Shown piece by piece: positions 8,841 through 16,674 of a DNA stretch of 64,000 bases (within the stretch, counting starts at the first letter, position 1; each line of letters begins with the position of its first letter). The DNA lies in the NCBI RefSeq assembly GCF_014643535.1, contig NZ_BMJQ01000015.1, positions 124,001 through 188,000 of the forward strand, written 5' to 3'. The translations under genes and the position numbers were made by a program. Under the pieces are notes generated by a model, which worked only from the letters and a program-made list of their open reading frames with translations, was not told where the DNA came from and did no database searches. The stretch comes from Aliidongia dinghuensis. GTDB lineage: Bacteria > Pseudomonadota > Alphaproteobacteria > ATCC43930 > CGMCC-115725.

Positions 8841-8951
8841 ACGGTCGAGACGATTGCCGGCGCGCGCTTCCGCAACACCGAATATCATCGGTTCGAGGAC
8901 GGCCGGCTCAAGACGGTCGAGGTCTATTTCGGCGAGCTGCCGGCCCGTTGA
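8835..8951 (+). pseudogene. C-terminal remnant of a SnoaL/NTF2-like protein
   Basis: A 38-codon open frame reads MQTVETIAGARFRNTEYHRF and ends with DGRLKTVEVYFGELPAR. This is recognisable as the last strands of a SnoaL/NTF2-like domain (FRNTEFHRF..DGRI.EVEVYFG), a fold usually about 110-140 residues long. Everything N-terminal is missing, and the preceding bases form the dyad of the hydrolase promoter. The ATG at its start is probably fortuitous. I read it as a deletion relic rather than a functional micro-gene. Confidence 0.6.
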
Positions 8952-9012
8952 GCCGGGCGCCGCGCGCGACCGGAACCGCCGAGGCGGTCATATCATTGAT
9001 GATTTAAGAAGG

Positions 9013-9097
9013 TGGTGCGGGCGGTCGGAATCGAACCGACACTCCTTTCGGAACCGGATTTTGAGTCCGGCGCGTCTACCAGTTCCACCACGCCCGC
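9013..9097 (-). tRNA. tRNA-Leu (anticodon CAA)
   Basis: On the minus strand a full cloverleaf can be drawn. The acceptor stem GCGGGCG pairs with CGCCCGC (9091-9097 with 9017-9023), the discriminator is A, and CCA is encoded at 9013-9015. The anticodon stem CCGGA/TCCGG holds the loop CTCAAAA, giving anticodon CAA. A class II variable arm (TTCCGAAAGGAGT) is present, as expected for leucine, and the T arm reads GTCGGTTCGATTCCGAC. It decodes UUG. Confidence 0.97.
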
Positions 9098-9345
9098 GTG
9101 CCTTGAAGCGACCGATCGCCTCACCCTCACAGGGTGGCGGGATCGCGGCATCGTCTTTACCGCCCTGGGGCCGGCGCTGTCAAAAGCTACCTGCGCCAAG
9201 GTGGGCACGGGCTTATAGCCGAACAGGCCCGGGTTTGGCGATGGCAAATTCGCGGGCGGCAGTTGCGTCCGGGGCACCGAGCCTGTTAGATGCCGCGGAC
9301 CGCCGCCTCTTAAGGGCCGGCGCGCGGCCAAGCAAAAGGATAGGC

Positions 9346-9933
9346 ATGCTTCGACGTCTCTACGATTGGCTCCTGCTCCAGGCCGGCAAGCCGAACGCGA
9401 CCTGGGTCATGGCAGCCATCTCCTTCGCCGAAAGCTCGTTCTTTCCGCTGCCGCCGGACGTGCTGATGATCCCGATGATGATCGCCGAGCGGCGCAAGGC
9501 GTTCTGGCTGGCGGCCGTCGCCACCGCCGCCTCGGTGCTCGGCGCCTATGTCGGCTATGCCATCGGCTTCTACCTGTTCGCCAGTGTCGGCGAGCGGATC
9601 CTCGCGTTCTACGGCGCCATGGATACGTTCGAAGCGCTGCGCCAGAAATTCCTGCAGTACGGCGTCGAGATCATCGTGCTGAAAGGCATGACGCCGATCC
9701 CGTTCAAGCTGGTGACCATCGCGAGCGGCCTCGCCCGGTTCGATCTCGGGTTGTTCACCGTGGCCTGCGTCGTCTCGCGCAGCATCCGCTTCTTCCTGCT
9801 GGCCTTGATCCTGTTCTTCGTCGGCGAGCAGGCGCGCACCTTCATCGAGAAGCGCCTGATGCTGGTGACGACGGTCTCCGCAGCGATGCTGGTCTGCGGG
9901 TTCGTGCTGGTCAAGTACGTCCATTTCAGCTGA
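9346..9933 (+). CDS. YqaA/DedA-family inner-membrane protein (VTT domain)
   Basis: The 195-residue protein has several membrane segments. It shows the family marks FAESSFFPLPPDVLMIPM near the N-terminus and GMTPIPFKLVTIASG in the second half, the conserved glycine/proline re-entrant loop of VTT (SNARE-associated) proteins. Relatives are linked to lipid scrambling, undecaprenyl-phosphate recycling and membrane homeostasis. AAAGGAT precedes ATG 9346. dsbB follows 19 bases downstream, suggesting co-transcription with dsbB-coq7. The specific transported lipid is unknown. Confidence 0.88.
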   Translation: MLRRLYDWLLLQAGKPNATWVMAAISFAESSFFPLPPDVLMIPMMIAERRKAFWLAAVATAASVLGAYVGYAIGFYLFASVGERILAFYGAMDTFEALRQKFLQYGVEIIVLKGMTPIPFKLVTIASGLARFDLGLFTVACVVSRSIRFFLLALILFFVGEQARTFIEKRLMLVTTVSAAMLVCGFVLVKYVHFS

Positions 9934-9952
9934 CGGAAGGCACTTCCGAGCC

Positions 9953-10450
9953 ATGCGCACCCCGCCCTTGAGCGTCATCGTCCTCGCGACCTCGATTGCC
10001 GTGCTGGCGGGGGCCTGGTTCTTCCAGCTTGTGGTCGGCCTGGTGCCATGCGAGCTGTGCCTGGCCGAGCGCTGGCCCTGGTACATCGCGCTCGTGCTGT
10101 CGGGTGTGTTCCTCGGCCTGCGCCGGCCGGAGGTCGACCGCTACGCCCCGGCGCTGCTCGGCTTGCTGTTCCTCTGCGCCACGGGCCTCGCCGCCTATCA
10201 CGTCGGCGTCGAGCAGCATTGGATCGCCGGCCCCGACGCCTGCACGGTCAGCGGCAACCATCACGCCAAGACGATCGAGGAGCTGACGGCCGAGATCATG
10301 GCGGCCCCGGTCGTGCGGTGCGACGAGATCCAGTGGAGCCTCGCCGGCATATCGCTCGCCGGCTGGGATGCTATCCTGTGCGTGTGCATGGTCGTTGCCG
10401 CCTGGAACGCGCGCCGCCGCCGGCGCCTCGCCGAGGGATATGCCGCATGA
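9953..10450 (+). CDS. dsbB: Disulfide bond formation protein DsbB
   Basis: The 165-residue inner-membrane protein has four hydrophobic segments and two periplasmic cysteine pairs. Cys33-x-x-Cys36 (CELC) faces the quinone, and Cys97 and Cys123 form the second pair. This is the DsbB arrangement: it reoxidises DsbA and passes electrons to ubiquinone. The TGA stop overlaps the ATG of coq7 (ATGA at 10447-10450), so production of DsbB and of an enzyme making its quinone substrate is translationally coupled. No dsbA is visible in the window. Confidence 0.93.
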   Translation: MRTPPLSVIVLATSIAVLAGAWFFQLVVGLVPCELCLAERWPWYIALVLSGVFLGLRRPEVDRYAPALLGLLFLCATGLAAYHVGVEQHWIAGPDACTVSGNHHAKTIEELTAEIMAAPVVRCDEIQWSLAGISLAGWDAILCVCMVVAAWNARRRRRLAEGYAA

Positions 10451-11004
10451 GTGCCAAGCCGACCCTGAAGCGTTACCTGCCCGGCGACCCGCCGCCGGCC
10501 GAGCAGGTGAAACGCATGGTGCGCGTCGACCACGCCGGCGAGCATGGTGCGGCGCGCATCTACGAGGGGCAGTTGGCGATCCTCGGTCGGCGGCCGGTCG
10601 GCGACACGATCCGCCACATGGCGGAGCAGGAGCGCGAGCATCGCGCCGTGTTCGACCGGATGCTGGTCGAACGCCGGGTGCGCCCGACCTTGCTCGGCCC
10701 GTTCTGGGACGTGGCCGGCTATGCGCTGGGTGCGGCGACGGCGCTCATGGGTGAGCGCGCCGCGATGGCCTGCACCGTCGCGGTCGAGGAAGTGATCGAC
10801 GAGCATTACCAGCACCAGGCGGACGCCCTCGGCGATGCCGAGCCGGAGCTCAAGGCCGTGATCGAGAAGTTCCAGGCTGACGAGCGCGAGCACCGCGACA
10901 CCGGCTTGGCGCACGGCGCCGAAGCGACGCCCGGCTACGAGGCGCTCTCGGCTGTGATCAAGGCCGGCTCACGGCTTGCGATCTGGATGGCGACACGGAT
11001 CTGA
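10447..11004 (+). CDS. coq7: Demethoxyubiquinone hydroxylase, COQ7 family
   Basis: The 185-residue protein is a diiron carboxylate oxygenase. The two EXXH-type ligand sets are visible: DHAGEHGA (Glu32), AEQEREH (Glu62 and His65), VEEVIDEHY and DEREHRD. The enzyme adds the C6 hydroxyl group of ubiquinone using O2. Its start codon overlaps the dsbB stop. Together with the COQ9-like gene at 15417-16061 it marks an aerobic, ubiquinone-using organism. Length is normal for the bacterial form. Confidence 0.95.
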   Translation: MSAKPTLKRYLPGDPPPAEQVKRMVRVDHAGEHGAARIYEGQLAILGRRPVGDTIRHMAEQEREHRAVFDRMLVERRVRPTLLGPFWDVAGYALGAATALMGERAAMACTVAVEEVIDEHYQHQADALGDAEPELKAVIEKFQADEREHRDTGLAHGAEATPGYEALSAVIKAGSRLAIWMATRI

Positions 11005-11017
11005 GGCGCCGGACGCA

Positions 11018-12013
11018 GTGCGCAAGCGCTTCGTCTTCGCCCAAGAGGACCGGCCCGGCACCGCCTGGGCGACGCGGTTCGCCGCGGGACGAGACGAGGC
11101 CCGGCGCTGGTACCTCGGGCAAGGCCTCGCCGAGCCGCCGAGTGCCGCCGAATGCCGGGCGGCGGTCAGGCAGCACATGCCGGAACTGCTTGCCGAATAC
11201 GACCGTGCCTGCGCGCTCGTCGGCGCCGACGATCTCGCGCACCGCATCCTGAGCCACTATCGACCGCCGCCGCTAGCGCACGGCTGCAGCCAGGCGGTCT
11301 GGCTCGGGCCTGGCGGCCCGGCGCTGGTGCGCAACTACGACTTCGCGCTGGAGATCGTGTCCGACCGGTTCGAATTGACCCGCTGGTTCGGCCGGCGCGT
11401 CATCGCCAAGGCACAGCGGCCGTGGGGTGGCGTCATCGACGGCATGAACGAGGACGGGCTGGTCGCAAGCCTCACCTACGGCGGCAGCAAGGCGCAAGGC
11501 CTGGGCTTCTCGATCCTGCTCATGCTGCGCTACGTGCTGGAAACCTGCCGGCAGGTGGACGAGGCGATTGAGGCCCTCCTGCGCATCCCGGTGGCACTGT
11601 CGCAGAACGTGACCCTGCTCGATCGGACGGGCGCCTATGCGACCCTCTATCTCGGGCCCGGCCGGTCGCCAGCCGTCACGACGGCGCGTGTCTGCACCAA
11701 TCACCAGGAGACGCCGGATCCGGCCATCCATGCCGATTCGATCCGACGCCATCATGTGCTGGAAACGGCCCTCGCCCATCCAGCAACGACGCTCGAGAGC
11801 CTGACCGCCCGCTTGCTCCAACCGCCGCTGCTCGCCCGTCGAAAGGCGTCTGCGACCGTCTATACTGCCGTCTACCGGCCAGCGGAGGGCCGCGTCGAGT
11901 ATCTCTGGCCCGGGACCCGCCGATCACAAAGCTTCGAGCGGTTCGAAGCCGGCGCGCATGTCGAGGATTACGGTGCGCTCGCCGATCCGGCCGGGAACGC
12001 CGCCGCCTCGTAG
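11018..12013 (+). CDS. C45-family autoproteolytic acyltransferase/hydrolase-like protein
   Basis: I recognise the N-terminal-nucleophile fold of the acyl-CoA:6-aminopenicillanate acyltransferase (C45) family. The would-be cleavage site is Gly89-Cys90 (HGCSQAVW), followed by VRNYDF, DGMNEDGLVASLTYGG and a CTNHQE motif. Maturation would release Cys90 as the nucleophile. The GTG at 11018 lies 13 bases after the coq7 stop with GAGG upstream, so I prefer it to an in-frame ATG inside coq7. The gene is probably in the dsbB-coq7 operon. Its 3' end overlaps a convergent gene by 46 bases. The substrate is unknown; a second C45 protein lies at 28707-29855. Confidence 0.8.
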   Translation: MRKRFVFAQEDRPGTAWATRFAAGRDEARRWYLGQGLAEPPSAAECRAAVRQHMPELLAEYDRACALVGADDLAHRILSHYRPPPLAHGCSQAVWLGPGGPALVRNYDFALEIVSDRFELTRWFGRRVIAKAQRPWGGVIDGMNEDGLVASLTYGGSKAQGLGFSILLMLRYVLETCRQVDEAIEALLRIPVALSQNVTLLDRTGAYATLYLGPGRSPAVTTARVCTNHQETPDPAIHADSIRRHHVLETALAHPATTLESLTARLLQPPLLARRKASATVYTAVYRPAEGRVEYLWPGTRRSQSFERFEAGAHVEDYGALADPAGNAAAS

Positions 12014-12294
12014 TGCGTCGCGAATTCGTCGAACCGTACGAGCACGGCGCGCGCCGCCGGTTCGACGATCGCAACCGATGGGTCGGGGCCGGTGAAAGCC
12101 AGGATCCGGTCCATCGACTCCCAGAGTGTCACCGCGGTGAACTCGACCTCGCCGCCGACGACGCGCTCGAGCAGATAGGCGCCCTCATGGCCGGCCAGCT
12201 CCTTCAAATGCGGCACGACGCGCGTCGCGAAATGCCGGCGATAGGCCTCGGCTTGGCCGCCCTCGGCGGCGCCATGCCAGATCCGTGCGATCAT
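11968..12294 (-). CDS. Antibiotic biosynthesis monooxygenase (ABM)-like dimeric alpha-beta barrel protein
   Basis: The 108-residue protein begins MIARIWHGAAEGGQAEAYRR, then shows GHEGAYLLERVVGGEVEFTAVTLW-type strands ending in a Trp-Glu-Ser turn. This matches small ABM-superfamily proteins, which act as oxygenases, heme-degrading enzymes or simple stress proteins. No residue pattern here decides between them. A perfect AAGGAGG stands before ATG 12294. The last 46 bases overlap the end of the convergent C45 gene. Confidence 0.75.
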   Translation of the reverse strand: MIARIWHGAAEGGQAEAYRRHFATRVVPHLKELAGHEGAYLLERVVGGEVEFTAVTLWESMDRILAFTGPDPSVAIVEPAARAVLVRFDEFATHYEAAAFPAGSASAP

Positions 12295-12326
12295 CGCGGC
12301 CTCCTTGATGAAGCGGCGACCGCGCC

Positions 12327-13043
12327 TCAGCCGGCTGCGGCCTGGTCGGTCGCCTTGCGTGCCAGCTTGGTGCGGTACATAGCCCGGTCGGCCGCCTCGA
12401 GCGCCGCGGCTATGTCCTCGTCGCCGTTGAAGCAATAGGCACCGGTCGCCGCCGACAGACGGATCGCGGCCCCGTTCCACTGCAGCGGCGCCGCCTCGAT
12501 CGCTTCCGCGAGCGCGCCCGCCTTTTCCTCGGCCGCCTCCTGGCCGGTCCGGACCAGCAGCACGCCGAACTCGTCGCCACCGAGTCGCGCCACCACGTCG
12601 GCATGGCGCACATGATCGATGAGCGTGCGCGCCACATGCAGCAGCGCCGCGTCGCCGGCGTTGTGGCCCCAGCGGTCGTTGATCGTCTTCATGTCGTTGA
12701 GGTCGATATAGACGATGGAGGACGCTGTGCCGTAGCGCTGGGCCAGCGCCACCAACCGCGACAATTCGCGCATGAAGGCGCGGCGATTGGCGACCGGCAT
12801 CAGCGCATCTTCGTCGGCGAGCTTTTCCAGATGCGCCGCGCGCGCCTTCGCCTTGTCGAGCTCGCGCTTCAGCCGTCCGACCTCTCCCAGGAGATCCAGG
12901 AGCGCGTCCTTGAGCGGCCCCGGTACCGGGCCTTCGCCCGCCTGCTTCAAAAGCTCGTGGAGCGCCAGCGCGGGGCTGCTGCCCGCGAATGCCGCGGTTG
13001 GCGCCTTCGGGCGCCTTACCTCCTTACGCTCGGCGATCTTCAA
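12327..13043 (-). CDS. Diguanylate cyclase (GGDEF domain)
   Basis: The 238-residue protein has an N-terminal coiled-coil helix (LLGEVGRLKRELDKAKARAAHLEKL) and then a complete GGDEF domain. The active-site loop RLGGDEF is intact, and an RHAD motif in the I-site position just before it suggests product inhibition. It should make cyclic di-GMP from GTP in the cytoplasm. No ATG fits the homology. TTG at 13043, preceded by GAGG at good spacing, is the most likely start; ATT 13049 is a weaker option. It is divergent from purE and has no sensory domain. Confidence 0.88.
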   Translation of the reverse strand: MKIAERKEVRRPKAPTAAFAGSSPALALHELLKQAGEGPVPGPLKDALLDLLGEVGRLKRELDKAKARAAHLEKLADEDALMPVANRRAFMRELSRLVALAQRYGTASSIVYIDLNDMKTINDRWGHNAGDAALLHVARTLIDHVRHADVVARLGGDEFGVLLVRTGQEAAEEKAGALAEAIEAAPLQWNGAAIRLSAATGAYCFNGDEDIAAALEAADRAMYRTKLARKATDQAAAG

Positions 13044-13217
13044 CGAAATGTCCTCGCCCCATCCCTGGCCCGACTTCCCGGCCTGCCCGCGAGCGCGCGT
13101 CGAATCGCGTCCGCGACACCGACAGCATGCACGATCCGGTGCGCTTGCCCAAATGCTTTCCGCCAATATAATGGCGCCCTCGTCAAGAACTCGTGAACTC
13201 AAGGGAAGTTTGCGCCG

Positions 13218-13709
13218 ATGACCACAGCTGAGGCGCAAGTCGGCGTCATCATGGGCAGCCAGTCCGACTGGGAAACCATGCGGCATGCCACCGAAACGCT
13301 GGCGGCGCTCGGCATCGCGTTCGAGACTCGCATCGTCTCCGCCCATCGCACGCCGGACCGGCTCGTGACCTATGCCAAGGAGGCGCGCGGCCGCGGCCTC
13401 AAGGTGATCATCGCCGGCGCCGGGGGTGCCGCCCACCTGCCCGGCATGACGGCCGCCATGACGCCGCTGCCGGTCCTGGGCGTGCCGGTGGAGAGCCATG
13501 CGCTGAAAGGCATGGACAGTCTGCTGTCGATCGTGCAGATGCCTGGGGGAATTCCTGTCGGTACCTTGGCGATCGGCAAGGCGGGCGCGATCAACGCCGC
13601 CCTTCTCGCCGGCTCGATTTTGGCGCTGCAGGACCCGGCCGTCGCTGCGGCACTGGATCAGTGGCGCGAACGGCAGACCGGCGCGGTCGCAGAGGCCCCG
13701 CGGGACTGA
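13218..13709 (+). CDS. purE: 5-(carboxyamino)imidazole ribonucleotide mutase PurE
   Basis: The 163-residue protein is a class I PurE. It has [10 protein letters not shown] near the N-terminus for the nucleotide, the SAHRTPDR catalytic histidine motif, the glycine-rich [12 protein letters not shown] loop and a [11 protein letters not shown]-terminal segment. It moves the carboxylate of N5-CAIR to C4, giving CAIR in purine synthesis. purK follows 63 bases downstream in the usual purEK order. An AGGGAAG lies somewhat far upstream of the ATG. Confidence 0.97.
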   Translation: MTTAEAQVGVIMGSQSDWETMRHATETLAALGIAFETRIVSAHRTPDRLVTYAKEARGRGLKVIIAGAGGAAHLPGMTAAMTPLPVLGVPVESHALKGMDSLLSIVQMPGGIPVGTLAIGKAGAINAALLAGSILALQDPAVAAALDQWRERQTGAVAEAPRD

Positions 13710-13772
13710 CCGTCCCCGGGGCTGACGGGACATCCGATCGAACCTCTTTTGACGACAGGATTAGGGCCTTCG

Positions 13773-14858
13773 ATGCTGGCTCCCGGCGCAACCATCGGCA
13801 TTCTCGGCGGCGGCCAACTGGGCCGGATGACCGCCCAGGCGGCCGCTCGGCTCGGCTTCACCACCCATATCTTCTCGAGCGAGCCGGAGTGCCCGGGCGC
13901 GCAGGTGACGCCCCTTGTCACGGTCGCCGCCCTCGATGACGTGGACGCGCTCGCCCGCTTCGCCCAGTCGGTCGATGTCGCGACCTACGAGACCGAGAAC
14001 GTGCCGGTCTCCGCCCTCGAGGCGATCCTGCCGCACACACCGGTCCGGCCGGGGGTCGAGGTGCTGCGCGTGGCGCAGGACCGGCTTCGCGAGAAGGACT
14101 ATCTGCGCTCGATCGATGTCGCGACCGCGCAATATCGCGAGGTCACCGGGCCCGACGCGCTCGGCCGGGCCATCCGCGACTTGGGCCATCGCGCGGTGCT
14201 GAAGACCGTGCGCATGGGCTATGACGGCAAGGGCCAGGTCATGATTACGCCGGACGTCAATCCGGCTCAGGCCTGGGCCGCGATCGCCGGTGCCGCCGAC
14301 AGTGCCGGGATCGCCATTCTCGAATCCTTCGTCGACTATCGCTGTGAGATCTCGGTCGTGGTCGTGCGCGGGACAAACGGCACGATCGTCAATTACCCGG
14401 CGGTCGAGAATCAGCACGCGAACCATATGCTCGACACGACCATCGTGCCGGCGCGCATCGCGCCCGAGCTCGCCATGCGCGCCGAGGCGATCGCCCGCCA
14501 CATCGCCGAAAAGCTCGACGTGGTCGGCGTGCTCGCGGTCGAGATGTTCGTGACCCATGACGACGAGATCCTGGTCAACGAGCTTGCCCCGCGGCCGCAC
14601 AATTCCGGCCACTGGACCATGGACGCCTGCTACACGAGCCAGTTCGAGCAGCTGGTGCGCGCCATCACCGGCCTGCCCTTGGGCTCGACCGAGCGCCATT
14701 CCGACGCGGTCATGAAGAACCTGATCGGCAACGACATCGACCGCTGGCGCGAGATTGTCGCCGAGCCGATGAGCAAGCTGCACCTCTACGGCAAGGTGCA
14801 CGCCCGCCCCGGCCGCAAGATGGGCCACGTGACGCGCCTCCTGCCGCGGCACGAGTAG
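13773..14858 (+). CDS. purK: 5-(carboxyamino)imidazole ribonucleotide synthase PurK
   Basis: The 361-residue ATP-grasp enzyme opens with GATIGILGGGQLGRM and has the purine-grasp core motifs YETENVP, KTVRMGYDGKGQ, YRCEISVVV and NELAPRPHNSGHWTMD. It carboxylates AIR to N5-CAIR with ATP and bicarbonate, supplying PurE. TTG 13749 is in frame, but ATG 13773 begins right before the conserved first strand, so I use it. An inverted pair of intergenic repeats follows the stop. Confidence 0.96.
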   Translation: MLAPGATIGILGGGQLGRMTAQAAARLGFTTHIFSSEPECPGAQVTPLVTVAALDDVDALARFAQSVDVATYETENVPVSALEAILPHTPVRPGVEVLRVAQDRLREKDYLRSIDVATAQYREVTGPDALGRAIRDLGHRAVLKTVRMGYDGKGQVMITPDVNPAQAWAAIAGAADSAGIAILESFVDYRCEISVVVVRGTNGTIVNYPAVENQHANHMLDTTIVPARIAPELAMRAEAIARHIAEKLDVVGVLAVEMFVTHDDEILVNELAPRPHNSGHWTMDACYTSQFEQLVRAITGLPLGSTERHSDAVMKNLIGNDIDRWREIVAEPMSKLHLYGKVHARPGRKMGHVTRLLPRHE

Positions 14859-14877
14859 AACGGCGCCTTTCCCAACC

Positions 14878-14975
14878 GTCATCCCCGCGCAGGCGGGGAT
14901 CCAGAGCGACATATCGATAGCTCCGGCAAGGCTGCGAAAGATCATCGCTTGCCCTGGATTCCCGCCTGCGCGGGA
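14878..14975. repeat. Inverted pair of palindromic intergenic repeats (CCCGCxxAGGCGGG type)
   Basis: The left copy (14878-14904) contains ATCCCCGCGCAGGCGGGGAT and is followed by CCAG. The right copy (14954-14975) is the same motif inverted, beginning CTGGATTCCCGCCTGCGCGG. Each folds alone as a short G+C hairpin, and the two can pair with each other across about 50 bases. Related units occur at 29885-29910 and 35274-35311. After purK it may act as a transcript end or stabiliser. Confidence 0.75.
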
Positions 14976-15156
14976 CGGCATATGGGTATGCCAACCTTTC
15001 GACTGTTCGGAAGTGGACACTTGCCCGTCCAGTTCCGGACGGTTTCACGTTACGCGACTTGGCACGTCCGTAGCTAACTTATTGATTTAAAACAAAATCG
15101 CCGCCTGGCCCGTCCGTTGCTCCTGGTCTTCTCGCAACCCTCGTTGGAGATGGATC

Positions 15157-15390
15157 ATGAACAACGTCGCTCTCGCCTTCGCCCCGCGCGCCCTTCGTCC
15201 GGTCCGCACGGCGGCCGCCCGGAAGCCGGTTCGGGCGCGCGCCCTGCGCACGGCCAGCCGGCCGGCAGCGCTGGCTCCCTCGGCCGGCAGCCGGGTCGAG
15301 GCGCTGCTGATGGGCGTCACCTTCCTGGCGCTTGCCGGCCTCGCCATCGTCGCGGAAGCGGCCGGCGTCGCAGCCGCCCTCGTCGGGTGA
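15157..15390 (+). CDS. Small hypothetical protein with one C-terminal membrane segment
   Basis: This 77-codon frame is preceded by GGAG eight bases before the ATG. The first 45 residues are rich in Ala, Arg and Pro with no acidic residue. The rest (about 48-76) is a hydrophobic helix (LLMGVTFLALAGLAIVAEAA). I do not recognise a family. The ribosome site and the basic-then-hydrophobic pattern favour a real tail-anchored or signal-anchored peptide, but in such G+C-rich DNA a chance frame is possible. Confidence 0.45.
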   Translation: MNNVALAFAPRALRPVRTAAARKPVRARALRTASRPAALAPSAGSRVEALLMGVTFLALAGLAIVAEAAGVAAALVG

Positions 15391-15416
15391 GCCGCCAATC
15401 AGCGGCACGCCCGACG

Positions 15417-16061
15417 TCAGCGGCGCGCCTGGCGCAGGAACTCGAACGGCCCGGCCAGGTGCCGCACCGCCCGTTTCAGGCCTTGCGTCAGCTTCGGGAT
15501 CTGCATGACCTCCGAAAGGCGCCGGTCGAGAAACGCGAAAGTGTCGGCCGAGCCCTCGGACGCATCGTTCAGCCAATAGAGCACGGTCGGGCCGTAGGCG
15601 GCGGCGAGCAGCCCGCGCTTGGTATAGAAGTTGAAGTCGGTCGCATTGTCGCCGGCCGCGTACCAGATGGCGTCGACCGTGCGATAGACGATCTCCGCCG
15701 CCTTGGCCGCCCCCCAGGGCGAGGCCTTGAGCGCGATCGCGCGGCGCACCGCCTCGCGATGGGGCGCCAGCGCCTCGAGCCGCGCCTTGACAGCGGCTGC
15801 GACCCGCTCGTGGGTCCGGAGCGGGGTCAGGTCCATGGCATCAAGGGTCGCGAGCATGCGCCGGTCGGCCCAATCGTCGAGCCAGAGCGCCGCCTCGCGC
15901 CCACCGTCGGGGAACAGGCGGACGATCTCGGCCTCGGCGAGGTCGATCGCCTTGGCGCCAGCCTTGAGCGCCGCCAGCGACCAGCCGTCGAACAGCACAT
16001 TGGGCAGGGTCGCCTCCAGGAGCCGGTCCTTGGCGGCGACGAAATCGGCCTCGACGGTCAT
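15417..16061 (-). CDS. coq9: COQ9-family ubiquinone biosynthesis accessory protein
   Basis: The 214-residue protein matches the COQ9 (rpsU-divergently-transcribed) family. It has an N-terminal TetR-like helical part, LFPDGGREAALWLDDWADRR, then TPLRTHERVAAAVKARLEAL, and the conserved YRTVDAIWYAAGDNATDFNFY stretch. COQ9 binds lipid and presents the quinone intermediate to COQ7, whose gene lies at 10447. The ATG at 16061 overlaps the def stop in ATGA and is preceded by GAGGAGAG, so the two genes are coupled. Confidence 0.92.
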   Translation of the reverse strand: MTVEADFVAAKDRLLEATLPNVLFDGWSLAALKAGAKAIDLAEAEIVRLFPDGGREAALWLDDWADRRMLATLDAMDLTPLRTHERVAAAVKARLEALAPHREAVRRAIALKASPWGAAKAAEIVYRTVDAIWYAAGDNATDFNFYTKRGLLAAAYGPTVLYWLNDASEGSADTFAFLDRRLSEVMQIPKLTQGLKRAVRHLAGPFEFLRQARR

Positions 16062-16618
16062 TCGAACTCTCCTCGCGCATAGGCGGCCAGGTCGATCGGG
16101 TGCTTCATGCCCTCTTCGATGAAGGTCAGCAGCGCCAGATCGCTCATCCGTTCGGGATAGAGCACGCCGTCCAGATGGTCGACCTCGTGCTGCACGACCC
16201 GGGCGTGGAAGCCCGACGCCGTCCGCTCGATCATCGTGCCATCGAGCGCCAGCCCGCGGTAGCGGATGGTGGTATGACGCGGCACGGCGCCGCGGAGGCC
16301 GGGGATCGAGAGGCAGCCTTCCCAGCCGAGATTGAGCGCGTCGCCGACCGGCTCGATCACCGGGTTGATAAGCGCCGTCAATGGCTGCGGCTCGTCGTCC
16401 GCCATGCCGGTCGTGCGCTCCTGCGGCACCTTGAAGATGATGACCCGGCGCGAGACATGGACCTGGGGCGCCGCCAGGCCGACGCCGCCGATGTCGTCCA
16501 GCGTCTCGGTCATGTCGCTGACCAGGGCGGCGACGTCCGGCGCCGTCGGGTCCGCGATGGGATCGGCAAGGCGGCGCAGGACGGGATGGCCCATGCGGGC
16601 GATCTTGAGGATGCTCAT
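16058..16618 (-). CDS. def: Peptide deformylase
   Basis: The 186-residue enzyme removes the formyl group from nascent peptides. All three family motifs are intact: GVGLAAPQ (45-52), EGCLS (metal ligand Cys102) and HEVDH (metal ligands His144 and His148, catalytic Glu145). An insertion-like segment QERTTGMADDEPQ lies between motifs 1 and 2. It is not next to fmt here; instead it is translationally coupled to the COQ9-like gene. Confidence 0.95.
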   Translation of the reverse strand: MSILKIARMGHPVLRRLADPIADPTAPDVAALVSDMTETLDDIGGVGLAAPQVHVSRRVIIFKVPQERTTGMADDEPQPLTALINPVIEPVGDALNLGWEGCLSIPGLRGAVPRHTTIRYRGLALDGTMIERTASGFHARVVQHEVDHLDGVLYPERMSDLALLTFIEEGMKHPIDLAAYARGEFE

Positions 16619-16674
16619 GATCGCGCCAGTATGGGCAGCACCTCGGTACGGGTAAAGACCCCCGGAGATTGAGC

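Noticed and set aside
8993-9331. Minus-strand frame with a VELVDAPDSKSG segment
   Set aside because: That peptide is the well-known spurious translation of a tRNA gene; tRNA-Leu lies there.
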